Below are positions 1-14,700 of a DNA stretch of 64,000 bases, in pieces (positions within the stretch are counted from its first letter, which is position 1; each line of letters opens with the position of its first letter). The notes beneath the pieces are model-generated. The model did no database searches. It was given only the letters and a program-made list of their open reading frames with translations, and was not told where the DNA came from. A program made the translations under genes and the position numbers. The DNA is taken from assembly GCA_964019135.1 (NCBI GenBank), contig OZ025253.1, forward strand, positions 32,352,548-32,416,547, given 5' to 3'. The stretch is from Arenicola marina (taxonomy: Eukaryota > Annelida > Polychaeta > Arenicolidae).

Positions 1-2962
1 ATTACTTAACCTGGGGATGGTTTCTATTGGTGTGTAACCTTCCAGGGGTAAAATCTGTCTTGACACTATAGCTAAATTTGACAACAATGGTATCAGGGAC
101 AAGTGTGCCAAATGTCCTGCTTTTACCACAAAATGCACAATTCGACCTAATTTTGTCGTCCGCTGGACTATTAGTAGTATTATCGCTTGGCACAATTTCA
201 CAGGGGAACTTTCCTAATGCAGAATTCCACAAGATAAAAAAAAACATTAAATATTCTTCATAAGCATGTCAGAAATGTCATCGTACTTCTGTTTTTGAGC
301 AGTCTGTTTGAATTCCATCGCAGTCTTAGGGTAGTATCCTACTCCTTAAAACTGGCGTTGAGCATTTCTGATTTGATATGAGGTAGAACATCCCCAACCC
401 TCCTATCAAAATGCATTATCTCTTATGGGATTTTAAATTATTCAGTAACATTTCTTCATAATAAAAGCCAGACTGTCAAACATCCTGATTTTTGAGCAAG
501 CAGTACTTTGTTTTATGCTTACACGCGAGAATATTATACAAAAATATTGACAGGTTTTCAGGTTATTTTTTGCAATGTGATCTTCAATCGTCCCGCTCAA
601 GCCCCTGTGGAAATTCAGCATCGTCACTTACGGAATTTCTGGGATTACGCAAAACGAAAAAGAAATTGGCCAATGTACATTGGGTTAAAGTGTTCCTGCC
701 ACGATTTTGTTCAGCTTAGAGCTAACTTTGTTTAGTGAAGCTAAACAAATAAGAATTTGTTTTAATGGGAGTTTTATTAATGGTATTTTTTATTCCACGA
801 TATCACTATCAACGCGTTCATCAGAGTAGCAAAAGTGAGGTCCGGTGGGTTTATTTTGGGAGCATTGCATCTGAGCGTTATTTAGAAATTTCCCAATGAT
901 GTCATTAAGCTTGACAGGTGAGTATTGATGCAGTGCGTAGGCCTCTGTTGTCGATGGCGTGTATTGTCCTCATGGTTGTGTGCCTTTCGTTGAGTTCAAG
1001 CCAATGAGCAGAGCGAATTTGAGTCGCAGTGTAAAACCACATGCGTTTGTATTTCCGTTTGACGTCCCTTTCCTCGCTCCCAGAATGTAAATTGTTTGGT
1101 GCGAACACAAGTGAAAACAGTATTCCCTTCTACTATTTGGGGCGTTATAGCTCGATAATGTTAGCGTGGAAACACAGAAGATTAATATGAGCTCAAGTTG
1201 TTTTGGCGTGGCACCAACTGTTCAATATAGATATTGAGAAATATCACGTGGAGAAATGGTCTACCTTTATTAAATAAAGTAATCCCAGTTATTGAAGGAA
1301 AACAATATACACAAGACTATATCTCTGTGTATTTGACCTGGCGAAGTTGGACTTATTTCACAATCTTCTACATATTAATGCGTACATGTAAATAAATATA
1401 AATATAATATATAAATATATAGGTTAGATATTTGGTACTATTGCCCCCCCCCCCTCCCCCCCTAACCCCCGCAGGTGTCCCGTCGATGCAATCACACTGT
1501 AGTTAGCGGTTGCGTAGTCATGTTTACAACCTTGGTCGTCGTATTACTTGATCGTTGAAGTATGTCACACGAACGAATCTTATAGAGGGTGTCCAAACTA
1601 ATCTAATGGCGATCTGCGCCAAACGTTTACATCTTAAAATTAATTTGGCGAGGGTTAACGCTCAGCTTCGGCCGACCGGTAAGGATACAGAAAATAAGTT
1701 AACCCGCCCCAATAAATGTCGAGCAGCGCGCCATTTTACCAGAACAAGGGACATATATTGTGACCCTTCATGTGGCGCCGCCTTACGTTAGAACTGTTGA
1801 AGAAGGAGAGATCAGGGCCACGATTTACGGATAAACACGATTTTAGTGTTTTAATGGGAAAATAGCATCCGAACGTATTGATATATCTCTTGAAACGATT
1901 GTCTCCATAAAAAAACATGATTGGAGTTAAAATCGCAGCTATTTATATTTGTGATGATCGCGCTCTCTTGTTTTGCTCACACAGTAGGCGTCATTTCCGA
2001 TTTGGATATAATTAGAGTATCGCCTCATGATTGGTCAATCGTGGACACACCTCCAAAAAGGGCTGCCGTCTGGTTAAGCGGGGGAATCGTGACTGGCGCT
2101 CACTTGTAAATTTTATTGTGAGCTACAGACAGGACGGAAAATTCAGTAATTTGGAGGATAGTCACTTGCGTATTGTACGAATCGGTAAATTAACGTTAGA
2201 GGCCAGGCTGGCGGTTTCCCTTAAGGTAAGCATCCCGTAATAAGCCTCTGCGATTATGCAATAACAGCGATCACCGTCATGCGCGCCACGTGACGTTACT
2301 CTGACGTCACAGATCGAACACATCGTTTGAGTTTCAGGCAGGCGACTGCGCTCCTACCACATCCCTCCCATCCCCACACGCTATCCCATTCACGACTTCA
2401 AATTGAACAATATAACTGAATATGATTAAACAATATAATCTTCATTATTTGTAATCTTGCTCAGTCTAATAATATTATAATATGCAGATAACCATGCTAA
2501 CCGTGAAAGACAAATAAAACATATAGAACATATAACCATCACTCAACGATGCAACCGATTTTTCCTAATACGCCATGCTGCTGAGAGGTAAATTGTCAGA
2601 GGCTTCCAACAATATTGTAACCGATATATATATTGATCTTCTTTGTCCAAGAGGTTAAAGGTAGGATAGACATTTAATGCGTGTTTGTATAACGTTTCTC
2701 TGTTGACCTATATACATCACAAACGCATACAAAATGAACCTCGTTTTCAATCTCGCCCATAGCACAAAGACTACAAATTCGTTTTTCACTTCCCTGTGGA
2801 CGGGCCGACCATTAATGGGTACCTCCCGGTTTCTATTTCGGTAGGTAACACTCCACCGCGCAGCTGTGCAATTAGTGATCTTTCCGGCGGGTTGGACTAA
2901 CACTCTTTAAACTCTTTGAACTTTAAAGGCTCTCTAAACTCTTTCAACTTAACTTAGGTAAG
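1..2962. other. no gene recognised; probable intron or intergenic DNA
   Basis: Read on both strands. Only short chance reading frames, a C-run at 1443-1461 and AT-rich stretches are visible. The next ankyrin exon of the minus-strand locus (a D-type exon, about 127 bp) should lie left of 4334 but I found none here. Confidence 0.4.
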
Positions 2963-3633
2963 TTAAAGTGTATCAGGCGTTCGTTGTGGTCCATCGCGCG
3001 CCGCAGAAAAACTTAACGAAACGCAGTCTTTCACATTGCTGAGTTCAATTTGGACGACCCGAGTTGTGTTGTCACGCACACGGAGTCTAGTTGCTCGCTG
3101 AGGTTTGATTGAGGGTAGACCAATGCGAATGTGAATTTCAGCACGTTTTGAGACATTCTCATCCTGCTCGAGAAGCATGTTAATTGCAATGACCGTCACT
3201 TCAGGGTCAAACGGCGTTCAATGGGCCAGGCCTCCTCTCTCTTCAAGTGTAGTTTCTCAAGGAACTCGATCTTATTATGGACGTTTGCAATTTTAATGTG
3301 CATTCAACTCCTTAAATTCCTGGGTTAGTCGCTTGTTTAGGCCAGCCTTCATGTTACTTATTCGTTGTTCCAGTTACTGTCGAAGCTTCAATTGGTCAGA
3401 TTTCAGCTCACCTAGCAGAGCTTTAAGCTGCTCAAACTCGCTAGTTTTATCTATAGCTGCAGCGGGTTGTCGTTTTTGTCCAATCTGCTGCTGGCTCGGT
3501 GCCTCGTTAATTTTAATGGCGGCTTTGCGAACTGGAACCATCGTCTGATGAACTTTTTCGTGACCGTTTTGTGGAAAAATAGACCATAGGTGTATCGGTT
3601 ATATGTTCCACTAATTGTCCCTGCCGCTTTCAT
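2963..3633 (-). pseudogene. degenerate LINE ORF1-like fragment (coiled coil plus RRM-like region)
   Basis: On the minus strand a lysine/leucine-rich coiled-coil stretch (with SEFEQLKALLGEL) lies upstream of a 78-codon open stretch containing DPEVTVIAINMLLE and RVRDNTTRVVQIELSN. This order and wording resemble the coiled coil and RNA-binding region of CR1/L2/Tx1-type LINE ORF1 proteins, where 'DPE..VIA.GLP' precedes a basic 'RAxRL..R..xVKIEL' strand. Several stops and frame changes separate the two parts, so it is a decayed fragment. Similarity is by eye only; a host origin is not excluded. Confidence 0.4.
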
Positions 3634-3763
3634 GCTGCCTGAACTGTTCGACGCATGCGCAATATCGTATTACCAATCTTAGCTAAACTTACCACGCCCT
3701 TAGTACCCAGCCACTGCAGAACTGTCCAAAGGCCTTATCATAATTTCGTTTAACGGGTATGTC

Positions 3764-4170
3764 AACAAAATTTGATTTTGTAGACAGAATCAACTTTTGT
3801 CTTTACAAAAGTTCATTTCGTATATAAAATCTACTTTTGTAGAGACAAAAGTTGATTCTGTCAACAAAATCAACTTTTGTCCCTACGGGTCACGCTGAGA
3901 TTAACCGCGTATTAAGCTTAAAACAGCTACGCGACATATGAATATGAGGGGCCATTTGGTATGAGAGGCCATTTGGGTCACATTGGAATTTTGAACGCGT
4001 TCAATATTGAACGCGTGATAGCCAGCTAACACGCTTAAGTGAGTGGGATACACGCGTAAGCATACATTCGTAGAAAAAAGGAACTTTTGTGAAGACAGAA
4101 GTTGCTTTTGTAGACAAAATGCACTTTTGTAGAGACACAAGTAGATTCTGTCGACGAAATGTACATGTTG
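3764..4170. repeat. palindrome-rich repeat built on an ACTTTTGT/ACAAAAGT motif
   Basis: Positions 3780-3806 and 3839-3865 are near-perfect inverted copies (about 24 of 27), able to form a hairpin. Further copies of ACTTTTGTAGAGACAAAAGT-like motifs follow, and the same motif family returns at 4080-4160. It looks like a small MITE or a decayed terminal-inverted-repeat element in the intron after exon 4334-4488. Confidence 0.5.
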
Positions 4171-4333
4171 TACCTGCTGAAACCTCTTTAGTCGACTTCA
4201 TGAAATACGCGTTAAAAGAAATGAGAGGGGTAACCCTTGGCGCCCCATACGTCGTTGCAATACCAATACAAATGTAATGTTGTTATATTATAATATATTT
4301 AGCATAACATTAGTCTTTGGTATATTCACATAC

Positions 4334-4488
4334 TTGTTGTTTCCAAGGTGTGCAGCGAAATGCAACACGTTGTAGCCGTCATTGTTCGTCACGGTGATAT
4401 CAAGGCTTGGGTGAGTAAGCAGGAGTACCAAAATCTCAAGACTGCTCAGTCGAATTGCGTGATGTAGTGCCGTATCACCGTTCAAATC
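4334..4488 (-). CDS. ankyrin exon, type C (fifth C-D-E cassette)
   Basis: 155 bp, acceptor CAG/GATTTG, donor AA/GTATGT, phase 0 in and 2 out. Encodes [19 protein letters not shown], then [18 protein letters not shown]. Two ankyrin cores, matching MIB 'DTPLHDAI...[12 protein letters not shown]'. It is the last exon seen before the left edge; the expected D-type partner is not in the window. Confidence 0.8.
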
Positions 4489-7400
4489 CTGTAACAGTGA
4501 CAATAATATGTGAACTAACCATAGAATGTGAGTGACGTAAAGCAGTAACTATTACATAGTAAGCTCACACAGCACCCATGCCGCATGCGTCGGGGCTGGG
4601 GTCAGAAATAACCCCCACGTTTGACGACAAATAGAAACCGTGATATACCATTATTATTATTGGAAATTTGAGGCGTTCGAGTCAGATTCCCAACTTTCCG
4701 CTTCGGTTCCTGAACCAGTGCTCCTTGTCATAGCTATTCAATCATACCTAACATACAACTGCATGAGTCGGGTTACCGCCACTATATAAATAAACAACTC
4801 TTACGGGGAGTTATGAGACAACATCTAGAGTCTGGGTCATGTTTTGCGCTCTTGGTACGCTAAATGCATACCTGAAGAATAACGTTGGACTGGCGTTCCA
4901 GGAGCAGACTGACACAATTTGCCTGCTGCATTTTGACCGCCAAATGTAGAGGGGTATGACCGTGCTTATTGACAGCATCGACGTCCGCGCCCTGGTCCAG
5001 CAACATTTCTGTCATCGCCATCATCTTTTTACTGCGGAATGCAAATACAATGAAGGATTAGAATGTTTTAATTGTATATAAAGAACTATTTATATCTTCG
5101 TATCATATAGTAACGATCATTGTGGTTACCTGTTAAGCTAATAACATTCAAAGCGTACCCACCTGGGCTTTAAGTGGACTTGGGTCGTTCAAGCATAAAT
5201 TACTATTTTAAAGGTGCAATATTAAAATCATTAAGGTAAAGAACTCACTGGTTTGGCTGTTTTGTTGCAAGGTGTAGCGCAGTGTCACCGTTTGCCTTAC
5301 ACAAGTTAACATCGGCCTTCCCCTAGAGATAAAATAACAGGGGCACAAGGGAATACATATCTTCCAGAAATAAGCTATGTTGAATATGACGCGATTTTTT
5401 AGCACGAATCTGCTCGTTATATAACGGCAACAACAACACATTTCACAGCATTATCTTCATTTCCACTCCCATATATGATTTAATTGGTGTACTTATAATC
5501 TTGCTATATGGTACTCTGAAAAATGACCAGGTGTTGGTTCGTTGTGCTGCAAGACGCATGCTCACTTGTTTAAGTAAAGTCGAGGCGACTTCAGTATGTC
5601 CATACACGACCGCCAAATGGAGAGCAGTAACGCCATCATCGTTCTGTAAGTCAACAATCGACGGCACCTGCTGAAGTAGCAGCTCAGTGGCTCTGTAACA
5701 ATGCAACGGCAAAATATTCATTTACCAAGGTGTTCACGTATGTTCTGTCATACCAAGTGAAAGATTCTGACAACGGCTAAAATACAACGTGCAGACAGCT
5801 TTTTTTTGTAACAACCAGCAACTGGTCGACTCCAAGTTATGCACCTAAGTACCCGGTAAAGAAAAAAAAAACAATCTGCAGACGTCGCATATCATAGTCA
5901 TATGATAATGCATAAACACAAAACACAAATCACATGGTGCAAGCAAGAATATGGGAATGGATTGAGTACAATGTGCAGATAGCTTTGTTGTTGCTGGAAT
6001 TCTGCTCACCGGGCGAACGAATGACAACAACCTCACGGATGTGATGTCATGGCATTTTGATAACGTTTTCCCATTCAGCAAATATCACTACCCTTATCCA
6101 TTTATACTTATATCAACATATATGTGCTTAAAGACACCATGCATAAGCAGCCGAGAAGCCCCTTTTCGCGAAGATTTATTGAAGTTCCATTTAAAAGAAT
6201 TGCTTTGGTCACCAATAAATAATATTTAGACTGTCAAAACTGACAATACGAGGTAAATAAAGTGCCACATGTAGCTAATTATGCGGTCTTCGCAGCCCAT
6301 CAGGCGAACTCATTAACATAAAGGAAATGACGTATGTGGAGGTAGGAAAATTACGTTCACTCTCTGAAACATGGCTGAGTGCGGCTGGACCGCTTTTGAA
6401 CAGGAGGGTGATTTTATGGGAATTGTTGTTGAAGAAGGAGGCGGAGCTGATATAGAAGGAAACGAAATCGAGGAGGAAACTGTTAGGCTTATTCAACAAC
6501 ACAACCGTACTGTTCAACCCTACCGATTCGAGCCGCAATTGGAGTCTGTTGCTAATCAGTCGGCCAGTGCGGCAGCCGAGCCCTCTGATTCTGATAACGA
6601 TGTCGCTGGTACCGTCGGGTGCCAGCGCGTATGAGCCATGTACCAGGGCTAGGAAGCAGTCGTTAATCCCGGTTCCCACGAGGCAACTTTTCCACGACAC
6701 CCGCCTTCTGGACCATATCTGGTGAAAATGTGTCTGCTGAAAATTATCCGTTCACACGGAGAGAATTGTCCAGGAGATTTTTTACGACCTTCAAATTGGC
6801 CATCTGTTCTTGAGGTAGGCCTACCTTCTGGAAAATTCGCAGCGGTCTCAAAGCGAGGGAATCACGCAGTCCCTTGACACCAACCAGACCCGGGACCAGA
6901 CCCGGCTGCGGCTCTTTGAAGATGTCGCCTGGATATAGAGCATGTCCTATTTCTGGAAGACGTCGCCTGGGTCGTAAAAGTGTCTTAAATCGTGTCTTGA
7001 GCGCCCGTCCACACGGTGAGATTTTGGGCAAACCCTGTCGTCTGCCTCGGGTGCGGTGGAAAAGTTGCCTCGTGGGAATCGGGCTTAACAGTGCCAGGGC
7101 CAGAGCCAGCCTCACAACAAACCGGACCGATAACTTGAACTGTGCAGGAAAACCCTAGTCATATGATATGATTATATGTTCTTCACAACTGACAGTCGCC
7201 ACGGTCAGTGCATGTATCCATGGCTAATGACGTCAATAAAGCATCTATGCAATGTTGCAAACATGATGAGTGCACCTCACGCTCATCACTTGGCTTTGTC
7301 ATCAAGCAAAGAAAGCTGACTTATGTCATTGATAGCAACTGTCGGACAGCATCCTGCGAACATAAATTCACTCGGGTTGAGATTTGTCAAATAAAAATGG

Positions 7401-8721
7401 CCCAGTTTAATTCAGGTACGAAGGTGCAAACTTGGACATAGACGACTAAACCAAAGTAAGCAAGTGTTGTTGAACTGGCAAAAAAATAGTAACTGCTCAT
7501 TCAACAGTAAAATTGCTTCTGATATCTCCAATAATTGGATATTAGACTATCTAAACGCATTTAGTACCCAAGTTGAGTGCATGGTGTCTTTAAACCCCAA
7601 CGGAAGTAATGATTGTTGATGGTGTTATATGGCATTTAATGTCAGCTCTCACTTCATTTAAGTCACAGAACGCCACGCACTAAACGGCACTGGATAAATC
7701 GAGGATAACACACGGTTCCATTGGTATCGAAACTCACAGATCATCACCGGTTTGGGCGGCTAACTGCAGGACGTTGAAACCATCATTGTTTTCCAGCTCG
7801 AAGTCGACCCCGGATTGATAGATGATCAGTTTTAGCACCTCCAAGCTAACAGTGCCGATAGCCTTATGGAGTGCCGTATTGCCACACGAGTCCTGCGAGA
7901 GAGATCTAACACTGACACAAACATATCGTCTACCTCGACCGCGACACCGAGTACAGTATCTCCGAAAATATCGATCTCAAGAATATAGATATATCGCAAT
8001 TGCCTGATCACACACTATCGGGGGGACTCGATAGGAATGCCCCTTTTACATCTATTGTCAAGTCGTGAAAATACCGGTTAGCGATAAATGAAAAGAGGCA
8101 TTATTTCAGATAATGAAACCTAAATTTGCCTAGATGGATACATCTTGTTATATACTAATTACGACCTGTGACATTTACTCTTAATCACGGTGGATTCGTG
8201 ACGAATTCGTAGCCTCAACACAATGCATAGTGAGATCACAGCTGTGGTCTGACGCCAGCCAGGACACCAACACACTACACACATTACCGTTGCGTGAGTG
8301 CGAGCTCTATTTATACTGAATCGTTCGAAAGAGTTTCAACAAAAATGCAAAGTTGTAAGCATATAATTCCTGGGACACTGCATGTACCTGTAGGTTAAGG
8401 TTAGCGCCGATTTCCACGAGCTTCTCGATGCTCGCCTTGTTCTGTTTATTGACGGCCACGTGTAGCGGGCTGCGGCCGTCATTGTTGACGATATCGAGGA
8501 ACGACGCGTGTCCCATCGACGCCTCGGCAGATGTTTGGGACTCGCCCCTATGGATACCCCAAGCACCAGGATGTGGATTTCCATTACTCATGACGGTGAG
8601 GTTTATTCCTTGGATACCCTCAGTCCTGTATTACGTTTTGACGATTAACAGATACGTGCAATGACCAAGATGTCATAGAAGGTAAAGAACTATAGCAAGG
8701 CCAAGCAATGATGAACAGCAG

Positions 8722-8785
<64 letters not shown>

Positions 8786-11700
8786 CGGTATATTATATTG
8801 AGCTGTTGGGTTTTACGGTGCAGTTAAATGTCATACTTTGATGATATACTAAACATGGGCTATTAGATATTGTATTTCTTGCTGCATACCAAGTCTTTTC
8901 TTGACAGAGAGTGCTGTTACGGTCAACTGAAGACTTTGGGCGAAAGTGCTCCTGTGGACAACGATAATTTGTATATTATTGCAAACGCTATAATATCGAT
9001 ATAGTTACCAAATGACCTGAATTGGCCTATCACATTGTTTAATATATCACACCCTTGCGAAATAGTACTATGTTACACTTAAATATTTTGAAGTCTCAAG
9101 TCATTCTCTGGGCCACAAAAAGACCATTATAAAGGGTAATAAGCTCACGCCAGAAACCAGTTAATGATCTATCAAAAATACAGACATGCCACGCTGCGCA
9201 ATCGGAAGCCAGTCAAATAATGAATAATGAAGGTTCCAATAGGTCAAAATCCCGGGGACACTAGTCGATGTTTAATGTGTAACTCATACCGTAGCCAATG
9301 TTGCGCTTACGTCGCAATTACCTTCGTCAGCAATGCGAATACCACACCATGGTGGTCACACTCTATCGCTAGGTAAAGTGCAGTTCTGCCGTCGTTGTCT
9401 CTGATGCTCACTGTTGATGGTTCTCGCCGGATGATATGTTCTGCGCTCCTTGAATGAGTACGAGCATGTCCGCAACAATAATCGGACGTGAAGTGTAGGG
9501 GTTGGTGGGTGTGGATGGCGGGTGGTTCAGCTTGAACATATTAAATAGCGTATGACATAGTTCAGCCTACTTTTGCCGGCTGGCTGACAGATATGGTCAT
9601 TTGCTACGAAACTACTCGGCTGAAAACATGACACTTACTGACGATCATCTTTGAGTGCGGCCTGGTGCAAAACGCTGAACCCTCTCTGGTTTGTGATGCG
9701 AAAGTCGACACCCCGATGACTGATCAGAAGTTCCTTGATCTCCATGTTGTCTTTTGCGATGGCGTCATGCAGCGCGGTGTCACCTGATGAGTCCTAAAAA
9801 GAGGCATATCATACAGATTGGTTGTTTGCATATTCAGGACGTTTTAACCACCTTTGGTCATATTGCGTAAATGGGGGAAGGAAGGCAGAGTGAAGCCATG
9901 TCCCGGGGGTAACCGCCTAATCTTTGCGACGGAAGACATAGGATACGTGTCCTGCGACCACACAGGAGCGGAGCTTGCACCACCGACCCACGTGCCGTTA
10001 GGCTCTAAGGTGGCGAGAACACTGAAGGCGAGCGCACTAACCCACTGAGCTACCAGGCCGGCCCTATGTCATGCAGACACGCGTACGTTGTACATACGCG
10101 TGAACTACCCTGTATCTAGAGATTGCATGTGTGTCGATCGGATGTTGTAGTGAAGTTTGGTCGACGTGAGAAGCTAACGTTGGATTCGATGTGCAATCAA
10201 TTTCCGACGTGATTTCGACGTCTATTCAATGTCATTACAACGTCAAGCGTCTGACGGGAAGCCGCACGTACCTGCATATTGATGTCGGCTGCATGCCTCA
10301 GGATCGCCTTAACATGGTCAACATTCTGCTCACTCACTGCCACTTGCAAGGCGCTGTTGCCGTCACACGTAACGTTGTCGATGCGCGCTCCGTGTCTCAG
10401 CAACAGCTCAGTTATCTCGGGATTGCCTCTGAAAAAAAGTACATATATTTATATAATATCCACCAATCGTACATCACTCATAAATACAAATTAATTATCA
10501 TGGCAGAATGCCGTTAAATGTTAATGTCCAGCACATGGACGCATGCCATACCATTGGCCAACCTAGCCTATGGACCCCGTTGATGTACCCTGGCCAGGGC
10601 CCGAACCGTACCGCTAATACTGGATTTAATAATACCAACTAAATGTTATATGTAATTATAATCTTGGCCTGTGAAATGTACCGAGCAAGAAGGCTGCGAT
10701 ATACACAACGTCATTTTTGACGAAAAACTACCAAAGACCATTTCGAGCTTCGATAATTGTGTCATTGCGCGACTGGCACAGAAATGCACATCTAATGAAA
10801 CAAAGCGCAAATCAATCACAACAAAAGAAGTGGTGACATAGGTAAAATGAATAGAGCACCGTATAATAAGCCTCGACGATATAGAGAAGACTTCGGCAAA
10901 CATCTAAGGATGGTGTATAATAGGATGCCCAACTGTGAACTTCCCCTATGGGCAAATGGTGACAAACCAATCGAGTCGCCACCTATGAAATACCTTGTTA
11001 GAATGTAAACAAAAGCACGGGGTTGAATGGTAGCGCCGTATTCTGCCCGGTATTGTATAAACAGGAACGTTTATGTCCATTTAACAATAGCTTCAAGATC
11101 CTCGTAGGGTGTGGGCTTTGCAGAATTGTTCTCTCTGGTGGTGTTACCGATCTGCGCCGGGGGCCTGGGGTGGGGGTCGGGGGCCAGGGGTGGGGTGGAA
11201 TTGTTAAGATATCGTGCTGATTCCGATTTTGCGCGACCGGATTTGATGATCCGTTTAGAGACGGAACCGGAATCGGTAGAATCTGTTAGGGCAGAAATTG
11301 GGGCGAAGAGGCCGTCGTGCATCTTCATCACCACTTCCCTGTTGGGGTTGGGGTTGGTGGCGGTGTGGGTGGTTTGGGGAGCGGCGAAGTGTGTGTGTGT
11401 GCGCTTGGGCGGGAGGGGGGGGGGCTTTTTATAGCTGAGTTATGTACTAGTACCCGCGGTGATCGTGAAATGTGTTGTACTCTGGTGGTAAAGGAAGCAA
11501 ATTTGTACACTTGTCGATTTTGAGGTACGGAAAGATTTTGCTATGGATGGTAAGATATTTCGAAATGGCCGCCATTTTCAAGATTGCCGCCAAGATAACC
11601 AAAGAAAGTATATGAAATAATAGTTCTAAGATACTATTGTACGAATTTGTGTGTACTTTTGCAGTTTGACCTGGTGAACCACGCAAAATAAGAATTCATT

Positions 11701-14700
11701 TAAATAATACAAAATGGCCGCCATTTTTCAAGATGGCCGCCAAAATCAAACAAAAAAAGAAAAATCCATCAAATGATACGTCCACGAGATTATTGCACGA
11801 TTTTTCAGCGCACTGCTGCAGTTTGACCTGTTGAACTATGCAAAGTAAGAATTCGCTGAAAAAATGCAAAATTGCCTATATTTTTCAAAATGAATCAAAT
11901 CTTTCAAACAAAATCAAACAATTGCAGATAACTTGATGTCTTCAATTTATAACAGGACAATATTGTAATATTGAATATTGTAATAACCGTAACACAGTAA
12001 GAAACAAACATGTGATTTGTTCTAGGTATTCACATTTAATTGATCACATAAACATTAAAACACAGAAGTAGTCTCAGTACAGTGAAGTCTCAGGTCATGT
12101 ACAATAAATATTGCCTTGTACATATCATCTCATTGTCAAATGAGATTTAGTCTAAACTATGTTTTCTTGCATGCTAACAAATAGTTCTAATTAAGCTGTT
12201 TGAACATAACTATGCGGGGACATTTCAGCAATCGACAAAACTATATAGCAAGGATGACGTCACATGTTGTCCATGTGATACAAATTGTTATATGCATATA
12301 TAATATAATTAACGAAGATAGCCGACACAATACACTATCAAATTATGACAATAAACAGCAATTAATCCATTTATATCTATATTTACATATATTAATATGT
12401 AATTATTTATATTATCCATTGTAAATACGACACACAACATCAGACATAATTCATTGCTTAACATAGGAATGGTAATATCAAGTATATTTATTGTTCTATT
12501 TTACAATACAGTTCATAAAATAAAATGTTTTTTACATGCTTAATATAATATAAAATGATTTGAAATACTAATGCTGACGATTTCAAGTTATATGCAGCAC
12601 CAAAATGTTGGCACTGTCATCTGATGCTTTACTTCATGAATATTTATGAATATGGAGTCCTTAAAGGCAGAGTTTGAGTAGACCACAGAATTGTTGTGAA
12701 GATGCTCGCTGTCCCTTTTCAGCAGATCCTCAGGCCGCGGACTGATTACCCATTTACCTATGAAATAAAGATAAATAACAAGTTACAATAATCAAAATAA
12801 TATAGTTTATTTAGTCGAAGGATATGTAGGATACCAGTATTACAGTGGTCAGTATATTATACAAGCTTCCGCTAGACCACCTTTAAAATATATTAGGTGT
12901 TTTTAAAACAAATGATTATATCTAGATTTATAGGCCTACCAGAGGAAAAATTCTAGGTTTAATTGTATTTTCAGAAATCTATGGTTTCCACTGTCTGCCC
13001 TGCATGGTAGCCCCGCCCGCTATTGGATCTGCAAGGGATAACCCATTAGGAAGTGTGATACTTAGCTAGTAAGCTTAGTGGTCAATCAGTTAATAGTGAC
13101 TACATATTCTTATTTTCCCTTAGTCTGAAACTGGTTGAGATTGATGATCGATGGAACGGTTACGTCTCCCAGACTAGCCATCGGAGTGAGTAATATCCCT
13201 CTTTATCGCTCAGGTAGCAGACACTTGCCGAGAAAGTTTACACCAACATGGAAGCGAATAACCTGTTAAAGAATTTCAAACATTTTCTTACCTTTCTTGG
13301 TCCTTCGAAAATCCCCAAAATCCAGATGCTGGCTTCTTTACTGGGCAATTTGTGCATCAATTGGCGGCACGAAGCTGCCCGCCGGTCTTCCAGCCTCTCG
13401 CCGACATGTTGACATATCTAACACGGTATTCCATAGATGGCGCTGCGAACGGCGTATCACCGCACGAAATGCGGAGTTGGCTATCCTATTATACACTATC
13501 CTCAGATTGCACTATCCTTGAAACAACGATACACATTCACGGCAAGGGAAATCCCCAACTCGTTACGTCAGTCACTTGGGGATCCCCAATTTGTCACATC
13601 ATTCACGGGATATTTCCTCGAGAATGGCTCTACGTGATTAATTTCGGACAATTCAAGAAAAAAACATCGAGAAATCGTGTAAATTGTTCAGAAAACATTC
13701 GTGTAGATCATACTTATATCTGAATCCATTATATATATCCAGATTTATTAAAATGTGAATACAATGCATAAATTACGGACAATAGATGTGAAATAAGCTG
13801 CGCGTAAAAATATTTGTAAAATAACATTTTCAAGCTTCAGGACCAGTTTCGCGGGAAGTCTGCACGGCTACTTAATATTTTTTACAAGAAATAGGCTTTT
13901 TGAAGTTTTTAAAAGTGGTTTTGTCTCAAGATATGCATTTTCGATGAAATTATAGCTAATTTTGTGAATGTGGTGTTTTCGAATTTTGGCAAAAACTGTC
14001 CTGATTTTGCATAATTGCAATTTATTATTACCATCCTGCAATTTTTTATGGCCACTATTTACATTCGTTAACAGCATTCCTGCATTGCACTAGATTTAAG
14101 TTTCCCAAAGAACCATTACCGGTGACAATGACTTAAATATTCAGCTGAATTGTAGCAAAACACTATATTCCCAATAGGTGTCAAGGTTTGGTCATTTTGT
14201 GAAATAGTATCCCGTCGTATACAGCGTGGTAGTTTATATAAATGTGCATAATCAGAACACCCTGTTTATATCAAGCTCAGGATTCACACACGATCAGGTT
14301 TTAACAGGAAGCACCTTTCAGGAAACTGCACCTTTATCAGTTAGTGCGCTAATGCCTAAATTATTTATGGTATAAAAATAAACCAGTGTTTATGATGCTA
14401 CTTATTATATATTTCCTGCATATTTTTAGGATAAAGGAATGCATCGGTATATTCTTATTTCAATCACGAGACTGACAGTTTTTGGTGTAAGCATAGCCTG
14501 CGGCATATTTCACTTTCCAACACTATTCCATACACAGGATAACAGGTAACTTATTACCAGTAGTTAGGTTTCAATGCATGCAGATTCCGTCTAATGTCAT
14601 GTAGTACACGAAAATACTATTGCACACGTGCCAGCTGAAAGGGCGTCATTCAATACCGTTAGTTTTGAAGCTAACATTTTAAGGCTCTTTAAATTGTGCA

